From contig JABDIZ010000219.1 of the NCBI GenBank assembly GCA_013003465.1, positions 1-7,942 of the forward strand: 7,942 nt of DNA. The letters are read 5' to 3'. Both the position numbers and the translations under genes were made by a program. The notes beneath the pieces were generated by a model. The model did not search any database. It was not told the origin of the DNA and saw only the letters and a program-made list of their open reading frames with translations. This DNA comes from Rhodothermaceae bacterium. GTDB taxonomy: Bacteria; Bacteroidota; Rhodothermia; Rhodothermales; Rubricoccaceae. Below, piece after piece: positions 1-5,618 of the stretch (positions are counted from its first letter, which is position 1; each line of letters begins with the position of its first letter).

Positions 1-1022
1 CAGGCGCGCAGGCGGCGAACTTCCCCTTCTGCACCATCGAGCCCAACGTGGGCGTGGTGGCCGTGCCGGACCCGCGCCTCGACCGGTTGGCCGAACTCGC
101 GAAGTCGGCGCAGGTCATCCCGGCGACCATCGAGTTTGTGGACATCGCCGGGCTGGTGGCGGGGGCCTCGAAGGGCGAAGGGCTCGGCAACCAGTTCCTC
201 GCGCACATCCGCGAGGTGGACGCCATTGTGCATGTCGTCCGCTGCTTTGAGGACGATAACGTGGTCCACGTTGAAGGCTCGGTCGATCCGCTTCGCGACA
301 TCGAGACCATCGACACCGAACTCGCGCTGCGCGACCTCGACACGGTGGCCCGGCGGCAGGAGCGCGTGCAGAAGCAACTCAAGATCGGCGACAAGGACGC
401 GAAGACCGAAGCTGCCTTCTTGGAGCGCCTCGACGCGCACCTCAGCGATGGGCAGCCCGCCCGCACGCTAGAGGTTTCTGATGCCGAACGCCCGTTCCTG
501 ACCAACCTATTCCTGCTCACGGCCAAGCCCGTCCTCTACGCCGCTAATGTCGGCGAAGGCGATTTGCCCGGCGGCAACGCATATGTCGAACGCGTGCGCG
601 AGCGAGCTACCGAAGAAGGCGCGGGCGTTGTCGTGATCTCGGCTGAGTTCGAGGCGCAGCTCGCCGACCTGCCACTCGAAGACCGCGCGGAGTTTCTGGA
701 GTCGGCAGGCGAGGAGGAGAGCGGGCTGGCCCGGCTCGTGCGCGCGGCATACACGCTCCTCGGCTTGATCACCTACTTCACAGCCGGGCCGAAAGAGGCG
801 CGCGCGTGGACCATCCGGCGCGGCACCAAGGCGCCGCAGGCCGCCGGCGTCATCCACACCGACTTCGAGCGCGGGTTCATCCGCGCCGAGACGATCAAGT
901 TTGCAGCCTACGAGCAGTACGGCACCGAAGCGGCCGCCCGCGACGCCGGAGCCATGCGCTCCGAGGGCAAAGAGTACATCGTGGACGACGGCGATGTGCT
1001 GCTCTTCCGCTTCAATGTGTAG
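1..1022 (+). CDS. ychF: YchF/OLA1 ribosome-binding ATPase, 5'-truncated by the window edge
   Basis: This is a universally conserved Obg-related P-loop ATPase that binds ribosomes. The reading frame is open from base 3, so 339 residues are visible before TAG at 1020-1022. The family is usually about 363-367 residues, so roughly the first 25, including the GxxNVGKS P-loop, lie outside the window. A GTG at base 48 is internal and not the start. The visible N-terminus (NFPFCTIEPNVGVV) is the classic switch I region. The G3 motif DIAG (visible residues 47-50) is followed by LVAGASKGEGLGNQFL. The G4-position motif is NVGE rather than NKxD, the variant associated with ATP specificity in YchF. An alpha-helical arm lies in the middle. 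The C-terminal TGS-like domain carries TYFTAGPKEARAW, GFIRAETI and the typical end YIVDDGDVLLFRFNV. The gene looks intact and single-frame. Identification is very secure. Confidence 0.97.
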   Translation, partial: GAQAANFPFCTIEPNVGVVAVPDPRLDRLAELAKSAQVIPATIEFVDIAGLVAGASKGEGLGNQFLAHIREVDAIVHVVRCFEDDNVVHVEGSVDPLRDIETIDTELALRDLDTVARRQERVQKQLKIGDKDAKTEAAFLERLDAHLSDGQPARTLEVSDAERPFLTNLFLLTAKPVLYAANVGEGDLPGGNAYVERVRERATEEGAGVVVISAEFEAQLADLPLEDRAEFLESAGEEESGLARLVRAAYTLLGLITYFTAGPKEARAWTIRRGTKAPQAAGVIHTDFERGFIRAETIKFAAYEQYGTEAAARDAGAMRSEGKEYIVDDGDVLLFRFNV

Positions 1023-1052
1023 AATGGAGTGGTAGCGCTGTGGTAGAATGGA
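1019..1052. repeat. Short direct repeat over and after the ychF stop codon
   Basis: The 10-mer GTAGAATGGA occurs at 1019-1028, including the ychF stop codon, and again exactly at 1043-1052, 24 bases later. A second 8-mer pair, ACGCTCCA, occurs at 1071-1078 and 1088-1095. No strong terminator hairpin is visible behind ychF. The only stem seen is a 6-bp one at 1124-1139 (ATCTCG/CGAGAT with a 4-base loop) without a T tract. The repeats may be remnants of duplication or binding sites, and no function can be assigned. Confidence 0.35.
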
Positions 1053-1137
1053 ACCTGAAGCCCCGAAGTCACGCTCCAAGTGCTATGACGCTCCAGTCCG
1101 CCGACCTCTCCGCGCCAGGGTGGATCTCGTGGTCGAG

Positions 1138-1218
1138 ATGACGCAGGACGAGGGGACGGGCTTCGTTGGGGCACTCGCGGGTGATGTCTACGTGGATCAT
1201 GATATAGCGGCATCATGA
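1138..1218 (+). other. Possible 26-codon leader ORF or gene remnant ahead of the regulator
   Basis: A small reading frame starts ATG ACG CAG GAC GAG and ends with TGA at 1216-1218, one base before the regulator's ATG at 1220. The frame is open further upstream, with a GTG at 1120. The resulting peptide (GFVGALAGDVYVDHDIAAS at its end) has a protein-like composition. It matches no family I recognise. It could be a leader peptide translationally coupled to the regulator, the tail of a decayed gene, or chance. The near-contact of its stop with the next start is the only reason to list it. Confidence 0.2.
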
Positions 1219-1219
1219 C
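1196..1219. repeat. Paired ATCATGA elements just upstream of the regulator start
   Basis: ATCATGAT at 1196-1203 is a perfect 8-bp palindrome, and ATCATGAC at 1212-1219 repeats seven of its bases 16 bp downstream. The second copy abuts the ATG at 1220. This is where an autoregulatory operator might lie, but the elements are short and could be chance. No Shine-Dalgarno sequence is visible here. Confidence 0.2.
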
Positions 1220-1711
1220 ATGGCGCACCAATTGGACAACGTCGATACAGAACGCGACTTTCGACTTGGAGCATGGCTGGTTAAGCCGTCTTCCAACGAA
1301 ATCGTTCAAGAACAAGAATCGCGACGGCTCGAACACAAAGTGATGCGCTTGCTCGTCTTCTTTGCGCAGCAGGCCGGTCGGGATTTATCCCGAGACGAGA
1401 TCCTGCGTGGCGTTTGGGGCGAGGGAGTGCATAATGAGGAAGTATTGACCGTCGCCGTGAGTTCGCTGCGCAAAGCACTGAAGGATGATCCGAAGTCGCC
1501 GCGGTTTATCAAGACGGTGCCGCGGTATGGATACCACATGCTCCAGACTGCTGAAGCCACGGCGGAAAAAGCCTCGTCACAGGGTCTTTGGGGGCTGCTG
1601 GAGCAGCGCGTCGGGCTTCGGTTTCTGATCATTGCCGCCCTCTTGGGATTTCTGCTTCTGGTCGTGCTCGTCCAGGTGGTCGTCGAACTGGTCTATATGC
1701 TTGGGCGGTGA
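1220..1711 (+). CDS. Membrane-anchored winged-helix transcriptional regulator (OmpR/CadC-type DNA-binding domain)
   Basis: This 163-residue protein has an N-terminal Trans_reg_C winged-helix domain at about residues 14-108. The hallmarks are RRLEHKVMRLLVFFA (35-49), the DEILRGVW turn (59-66), a recognition helix around 73-88 ending in LRKALKDD, and the wing signature RFIKTVPRYGYHML (95-108). After a short linker, residues 134-155 form one very hydrophobic helix (FLIIAALLGFLLLVVLVQVV). The chain stops about eight residues beyond it. The plan is that of CadC/ToxR-like one-component regulators: DNA binding in the cytoplasm, then a membrane anchor. Here almost no periplasmic sensor domain follows, so any signal must come through the membrane helix or a partner. 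Start ATG 1220 is chosen because the domain begins soon after it, though no RBS is seen. The neighbouring four-helix membrane protein gene and the 10-bp repeats in between are candidate partner and target. The domain call is firm and the target is inference. Confidence 0.9.
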   Translation: MAHQLDNVDTERDFRLGAWLVKPSSNEIVQEQESRRLEHKVMRLLVFFAQQAGRDLSRDEILRGVWGEGVHNEEVLTVAVSSLRKALKDDPKSPRFIKTVPRYGYHMLQTAEATAEKASSQGLWGLLEQRVGLRFLIIAALLGFLLLVVLVQVVVELVYMLGR

Positions 1712-1720
1712 AGGACGGCC

Positions 1721-1760
1721 TTAGAAGACTTTAGAAGACCTGAGAACACTTTAGAGGCAG
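1721..1760. repeat. Four imperfect 10-bp tandem repeats between regulator and membrane-protein gene
   Basis: Four consecutive decamers can be aligned: TTAGAAGACT, TTAGAAGACC, TGAGAACACT and TTAGAGGCAG. The first two differ only in the last base, and the others keep an AGA or AGAA core in register. The array begins 10 bases after the regulator's TGA and ends 48 bases before the preferred start of the next gene. A 10-bp head-to-tail spacing, one DNA turn, is how OmpR/PhoB-type winged helices typically bind. The array is therefore a candidate operator for the regulator encoded immediately upstream. The repeat is directly visible and the operator role is inferred. Confidence 0.6.
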
Positions 1761-1807
1761 GCGACCGTAGGGTCGAGTGTTTGTGCTCATCTACCCGCTG
1801 GAAGCCC

Positions 1808-2227
1808 ATGCGTCCTATCGGTCTTCTCTTCCGTAGTGTGGCAAGCATCGTGGTGGGGTATCTGCTCCTGGCACTCACCAACATGCTTTTTGTCACCCTC
1901 TGGTTTGTGCAGCCCATTGCAGAATGGCCCTTACCCGTCATCCTCGCCTTGAGTGTGCCTTACACGTTTCTGTCCGCCCTCGCAGCGGGCTATGGAGCAG
2001 CGCGGATTGCAGCGCGGCGTGAACGAACCCATGCCTTGGTGCTAGCGGGGAGTATGGGTCTGGTGATCATCGCTTCTCTCATCCTCGATGTCGCCGTAGA
2101 GCCCGCGTGGTACAAAGGGATCTACCTCGCCGTTATGGTGCCTTCTACGGTGTTTGGGGGTCACCTGCGAGCACGGAAGGCCCGTGGGGCCCAAGAGCAA
2201 GCTGGGAATCGTGAAGCCTCGTCTTGA
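1808..2227 (+). CDS. Small four-helix integral membrane protein, function unknown
   Basis: A 139-residue hydrophobic protein that I cannot assign to a named family. Four membrane segments are apparent, at about residues 11-33, 42-65, 76-97 and 102-120. A basic loop (RIAARRER, 66-73) lies between helices 2 and 3, and a basic tail (HLRARKARG) follows helix 4. By the positive-inside rule this puts both termini and the middle loop in the cytoplasm. The frame is open back to a TTG at 1781, but ATG 1808 is preferred: the extra residues are polar and GGAAG lies three bases upstream, closer than usual for an RBS. It follows the regulator after 96 bases that contain the tandem 10-bp repeats, so it may be that regulator's target or membrane partner. 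Base use is less GC-rich than in ychF or the peptidase genes, suggesting a more recently acquired or less constrained segment. The 167 bases from its stop to 2394 show no further gene. Confidence 0.75.
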   Translation: MRPIGLLFRSVASIVVGYLLLALTNMLFVTLWFVQPIAEWPLPVILALSVPYTFLSALAAGYGAARIAARRERTHALVLAGSMGLVIIASLILDVAVEPAWYKGIYLAVMVPSTVFGGHLRARKARGAQEQAGNREASS

Positions 2228-2394
2228 TCTACGGTATGCGACCTTCGCTGGTGCCTGCTTACCAGTCGGCTATCGTGCGCCGGTGAAGTCTCGCGTGTGG
2301 GTGGACGCAAAGGGCCTGGACCGTTCGGAATTTCGTCGTATCATGGGGTGCTAAAGAATTAGCGCCCCTCCTGTCCCCTTCCCTGCGCGACGCC

Positions 2395-4500
2395 ATGAAC
2401 ACCCTGATTCGCCTTGTCTCCTTCGCCTGCGTGCTCGTCCTGCTCGGCTCCATCAGTGCCGCCGAGGCCCAGCAGTGGCTCCACGACGATGGCTCGGAGA
2501 CCAACCGCTCCATCTTCCGGCCCCTCGAAGACTGGCCCGCACCCAACGACTACCGCAACGCCGCGGGCTACCCCGGCCGCGACTACTGGCAGCAGCAGGT
2601 GGACTACGTCATCGAGGCCACGCTCGACACCACGACGCACGCGATCAGCGGCTCCGAGCGCATCACCTACCATAACAACTCGCCCGACGCGCTCCGCTAC
2701 CTCTGGGTACAACTCGACCAGAACGTCCGCTCGCGCGAGCACAGCCGCAGCTACGACACGCAGGGTGCCCTCCCCGAGGAGGTCAGCGAGCGGTTCCGTC
2801 AGTTTGTCGGCCTCGACCCGTTTGATGGCGGCTACACGCTCGGCCGCGTCCAACTCGTCGAGAACGGGCGGCTGGTGGATGCTGACTACCGCATCAACAA
2901 CACGGTCATGAAAATCCAACTCCCCGAGCCGCTCGAACCGGGCGACCGGCAGGAACTGGAAATCGACTGGAGCTACCCCGTTCCGGACCGGGCGCGCGGC
3001 GCCAAGGAACTCGTCACCGACGGCTGGCTCTACGAGATGGCGCAATGGTTTCCCCGCATGAGCGTCTACGACGACGTCAATGGCTGGCAGACCGACCAGT
3101 TCTACGGGCGCGGCGAGTTCTACCTCAACTTCGGCAACTACGACGTGAGCCTCACCGTGCCGTGGAACCACATCGTGGACGCGACGGGCGTGCTGCAGAA
3201 CCCCGACGAGGTGCTGACGGCCACGCAGCGGGAGCGCTTGGAGCAGGCCTACCAGAGCGAGGAGCCGGTGTTCATCATTAGCGCCGACGAGGTGATGGAT
3301 CCGGTCACGCGCCCCGTCAACGAGGGCATGCTGACGTGGCGCTTCACCGCCGAGAACGTACGCGACTTCGCCTGGGTCTCGTCCAAGACCTACGTGTGGG
3401 ATGCGGCGGGCTTCCGCTATCGTCCCGGCGACGAACCCATCCATGTCCACTCGCTCTACCCGCGCGACGCGATGCCGCTCTGGGACAAGGTCTCGACGCG
3501 CGCCACCGTGCAGACGCTCAAGACCTACGGGCGCATGGCCTTCGAATACCCGTACCCCAAGGCGGTCAACGTGCACGGCCCGGTCTTCGGGAGGGAGTAC
3601 CCGATGGTCGCCTTCTGTGGGGCGCGGCCTCAGCCGGATGGCACGTATTCCGAGGGCCTCGAACGCGCGCTCATCGGCGTGACCATCCATGAGGTCGGTC
3701 ACAACTGGTTCCCCATGATCGTTGCCACCGACGAGCGGCAGTGGACGTGGATGGACGAGGGCCTCAACACCTTCCTCCAGTACTACGGTGAGCAGGACTA
3801 CGCCGAGACCTACTGCGGCACCGTCTGGACGCAGACCGAAGACTGCTCCTTCCCGAGCCGCCGCGGCCCGGCCCCGCTCATCGTGGACTATATGCGCGAG
3901 GAGCAGCAGGTGCCCATCATGACCGAGTCGGATCTGATCCAGATGCAGTTCGGCAACAACGGCTACGCCAAGCCTGCCACTGGCCTCCACATGCTCCGCG
4001 AGAATGTCCTCGACCGCGAGGCCTTCGACGACGCCTTCAGCGGCTACTCGACCGAATGGATGTTCAAGCACCCGCAGCCTGCCGACTTCTTCCGTTCGAT
4101 GGAAGATGGGTCGGGCGAGAACCTCGGGTGGTTCTGGCGCGGCTGGTTCTACACCACGCACGCCAACGACCAGGCCCTCACGGCCGTCACCACGCAGCCC
4201 GCCGATTCGCTGACGACCAACGACGTGGGCGACTCGTACGTCCGCATCGAGGTCGCGAACGAAGGCGGCCTCGTGATGCCCATCGTCCTCGACGTGACCT
4301 ATGACGACGGCTCGACGGAGCGCTTCGACATCCCGGTGGACGCGTGGCGCAACAACGAGCTGACGTTCACCAAGGGCTTCTTCACCGACCGCGCCGTCGT
4401 CCGCGTCGTTCTCGACCCCGAGGAGGCCTTCGCCGACATCGACCGGACGGACAACGAGTGGGCCCCCCCCGATCCCCTCGGTGACGCCTCCGGCTCCTGA
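2395..4500 (+). CDS. Exported M1-family zinc metallopeptidase
   Basis: This 701-residue protein is a gluzincin of the M1 aminopeptidase superfamily, likely acting on peptides outside the cytoplasmic membrane. Residues 1-25 form a Sec signal peptide (MNTLIRLVSFACVLVLLGS, then AEA with cleavage before QQ). An N-terminal beta-sandwich domain follows, with GSERITYHNNSPD and LRYLWVQLDQNV typical of M1 proteins. The catalytic motif HEVGH has H432, E433 and H436, with the third zinc ligand E455 in WMDEGLN exactly 18 residues later. Y524 in NNGYAKPATGLHML fits the transition-state Tyr. The exopeptidase GxMEN motif is replaced by GREYPM (399-404), which keeps the Glu (E401). WMFKHPQPADFFRSMED and LGWFWRGWFYTT are conserved helical-domain blocks, and a beta-rich C-terminus follows. 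Two Cys in YCGTVWTQTEDC may form a disulfide. No RBS is seen before ATG 2395, but the signal peptide fixes the start. An 8-C run at 4463-4470 near the end could slip but is in frame here. The substrate is unknown. Confidence 0.95.
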   Translation: MNTLIRLVSFACVLVLLGSISAAEAQQWLHDDGSETNRSIFRPLEDWPAPNDYRNAAGYPGRDYWQQQVDYVIEATLDTTTHAISGSERITYHNNSPDALRYLWVQLDQNVRSREHSRSYDTQGALPEEVSERFRQFVGLDPFDGGYTLGRVQLVENGRLVDADYRINNTVMKIQLPEPLEPGDRQELEIDWSYPVPDRARGAKELVTDGWLYEMAQWFPRMSVYDDVNGWQTDQFYGRGEFYLNFGNYDVSLTVPWNHIVDATGVLQNPDEVLTATQRERLEQAYQSEEPVFIISADEVMDPVTRPVNEGMLTWRFTAENVRDFAWVSSKTYVWDAAGFRYRPGDEPIHVHSLYPRDAMPLWDKVSTRATVQTLKTYGRMAFEYPYPKAVNVHGPVFGREYPMVAFCGARPQPDGTYSEGLERALIGVTIHEVGHNWFPMIVATDERQWTWMDEGLNTFLQYYGEQDYAETYCGTVWTQTEDCSFPSRRGPAPLIVDYMREEQQVPIMTESDLIQMQFGNNGYAKPATGLHMLRENVLDREAFDDAFSGYSTEWMFKHPQPADFFRSMEDGSGENLGWFWRGWFYTTHANDQALTAVTTQPADSLTTNDVGDSYVRIEVANEGGLVMPIVLDVTYDDGSTERFDIPVDAWRNNELTFTKGFFTDRAVVRVVLDPEEAFADIDRTDNEWAPPDPLGDASGS

Positions 4501-4506
4501 CACGTC

Positions 4507-5028
4507 ATGACGGCTCTCCTATCCATCCTGCTGTTCTGGGCGCAGCCCTTTGGCCATGCGGATCGTGCATCTAACTCCCAGGCGCACGATCCGCACGTCA
4601 CCTACACCGACATGGCGGTGGAAGGCGCCGTCATGGTCTGCCGGATTCGCTTCTTCCAAGATGACCTCGAACTTGCGCTGAGCCTGCATCGCGGCAGCCA
4701 GCGCGTTCGCATGGCCGCCAACCCGGAGGTGGATGCGGTGTTCATGGATTACCTCCGTGAGCACGTCACACTCCAGGCCAATGAGGAGACCTTGATGCCG
4801 ACCATCCTGGGCAGCGGCGAGGACGTAATGGACCGCGAGCCCGCGTGGTGGTACACACTCCAGTTCACCGCGTCCAGCCCGGTTGAGGCGCTGCACGTCC
4901 GCAATACGATGATGTTCGAGTTGTTCGAGGACCAGCAGCACGTCCTCAAGGTGATGCATTTCCCCGACGAGACCGAGCGATCCTACTACCTCATCCCCGG
5001 CGAGGAAGACGTTAATGTCGCCTTCTAG
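4507..5028 (+). CDS. DUF6702-like exported protein paired with the M1 peptidase
   Basis: This 173-residue protein starts six bases after the peptidase stop, so the two are probably co-transcribed. Residues 1-26 look like a short signal peptide (hydrophobic ALLSILLFWAQPF, then ending near SQA), although the usual positive N-terminal charge is missing. The mature part begins HDPHVTYTDMAVEG and continues with RIRFFQDDLELALS (46-59). This matches the HPxHVSxTE...IxxKxFxDDLExAL pattern I associate with DUF6702 proteins of Bacteroidota, predicted all-beta envelope proteins. From memory of such genomes, genes of this family are often found directly behind M1 peptidases, which the layout here reproduces. 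The ending (MHFPDETERSYYLIPGEEDVNVAF) is acidic and shows no membrane anchor. Its biochemical role is unknown, and helping export, folding or substrate capture for the peptidase is a guess. The family call rests on pattern memory, not a profile search. Confidence 0.8.
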   Translation: MTALLSILLFWAQPFGHADRASNSQAHDPHVTYTDMAVEGAVMVCRIRFFQDDLELALSLHRGSQRVRMAANPEVDAVFMDYLREHVTLQANEETLMPTILGSGEDVMDREPAWWYTLQFTASSPVEALHVRNTMMFELFEDQQHVLKVMHFPDETERSYYLIPGEEDVNVAF

Positions 5029-5057
5029 ACCCAGCAGCATTCGAGCTTCAACCACCC

Positions 5058-5061
5058 GAGG
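5058..5061 (+). promoter_or_regulatory. Relic ribosome binding site of the decayed hydrolase gene
   Basis: GAGG lies six bases before ATG 5068, good Shine-Dalgarno spacing. The intact genes in this window have no comparable element. It supports ATG 5068 as the original start of the now broken lipoprotein gene. Confidence 0.4.
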
Positions 5062-5067
5062 TTAGCC

Positions 5068-5502
5068 ATGAGAACACTCTGCTCTTTGGTCATCATCACG
5101 GTTTTCATGCTCGGGTGCAGCAGGCCGACACTGCCCTCAATTGAATCGGACGCAGCCATGGTTTGACTTGGCCTACCTTCCTAATCAGGGGCAACGGCCT
5201 CAGGACCCCCAGCAAACCAAGTGGCATCAGGAGATGGATTTTGATCCGCTCCCAACTCTTACCCAAGTCCCAGTGCCCATGGTGTTCTACTTTGGCGAAA
5301 CCGATCGGTAAGTTCCGGTTGATGAGAGTTTAGTTGGTATCGAAGGAGCCACGCGGGCGAATCCAGATGTAGAGATGTGCCGGATCACAGGTGGAGATCA
5401 CCTCATGATGACATGATGACCGGCATCCCGGATTCCGGTGGCCCTGTGTCGGAGGACTACCTCCAAACCCTGACCACATGGCTGCGCCGCCAGACAGGTT
5501 GA
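5068..5502 (+). pseudogene. Decayed lipoprotein alpha/beta hydrolase
   Basis: ATG 5068 opens a lipoprotein signal peptide (MRTLCSLVIITVFMLGCS, lipobox LGC with Cys17) that stops at TGA 5164-5166 after 32 residues. One frame over, from about 5156, the sequence reads PWFDLAYLPNQG, then WHQEMDFDPLPTLTQVPVPM and VFYFGETDR. That is the strand-and-acid region of an alpha/beta hydrolase, with the Asp of GETD. TAA 5309-5311 interrupts it, after which the same frame goes on with VPVDESLVGIEGATRANPDV and ITGGDHLMMT, where the His is the triad histidine. TGA 5414 ends that frame. An 8-bp tandem duplication at 5405-5420 moves the tail GIPDSGGPVSEDYLQTLTTW plus LRRQTG into the first frame, ending at TGA 5500-5502. 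The nucleophile-elbow Ser region and most of the protein are missing between signal peptide and C-terminal part. It resembles exported serine hydrolases of the kind with a GEkDxQVP block. No product is expected. Confidence 0.85.
5405..5420. repeat. Exact 8-bp tandem duplication causing the frameshift
   Basis: ATGATGAC at 5405-5412 is immediately repeated at 5413-5420. Removing one copy joins HLMMT to GIPDSGGPVSEDYLQ in one open frame up to TGA 5500, so this duplication alone accounts for the second frame change in the hydrolase relic. It could stem from slippage on the ATG-ATG microrepeat or be the scar of an excised element with an 8-bp target duplication. No insertion sequence ends are visible nearby. 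Confidence 0.8.
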
Positions 5503-5618
5503 GGCCGAAGCAGCTTCTCGGACGCGATTCCAAGAAGAACAGGGTGACGCCGAAAGGCACGGAAACCCGAAGTCGTGCGTTGGTATTGTACCCCTGCGAA
5601 AAACCTAGCACCCCGCCC
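5503..5618. other. Leader region of the S41 protease gene
   Basis: Together with the relic, this makes about 590 bases (5029-5618) without an intact gene. Here I see only a small GAAG-CAG-CTTC dyad at 5507-5517 and an A-rich patch (GCGAAAAACC) at about 5596-5606. A TTGTAC hexamer at 5586-5591 has no well-spaced -10 partner. A promoter for the protease probably lies here or inside the relic, but none can be pinpointed. Confidence 0.3.

Noticed and set aside
1781..1807. TTG start adding nine residues to the four-helix membrane protein
   Set aside because: It is a rare start codon with no RBS, and the added residues are polar. ATG 1808 lies right before the first membrane helix.
2317..2344. Possible promoter for the M1 peptidase (TGGACC, 16-base gap, TATCAT)
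   Set aside because: The -35 matches only four of six consensus bases, and Bacteroidota-type promoters differ from this pattern. It is too weak to annotate.
2154..2354. A 66-codon ORF overlapping the end of the membrane protein gene
   Set aside because: It overlaps a better-supported gene by 74 bases, has no RBS or domain, and its composition is unremarkable.
4463..4470. Run of eight C near the 3' end of the M1 gene as a programmed frameshift site
   Set aside because: The zero frame reaches a sensible stop 30 bases later and continues cleanly into the operon partner. There is no overlapping frame worth reaching, so this is most likely just a homopolymer.
2359..4503. A 714-codon open frame on the minus strand opposite the M1 peptidase gene
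   Set aside because: Its translation is a low-complexity mix rich in V, G, R, A and H without any family motif. It mirrors the codon bias of the sense gene, which has a signal peptide and catalytic motifs.
5478..5618. Longer S41 protein starting at ATG 5478, adding 47 residues
   Set aside because: The extra part is polar, overlaps the 3' end of the hydrolase relic, and would bury the basic-hydrophobic signal anchor that begins at ATG 5619.
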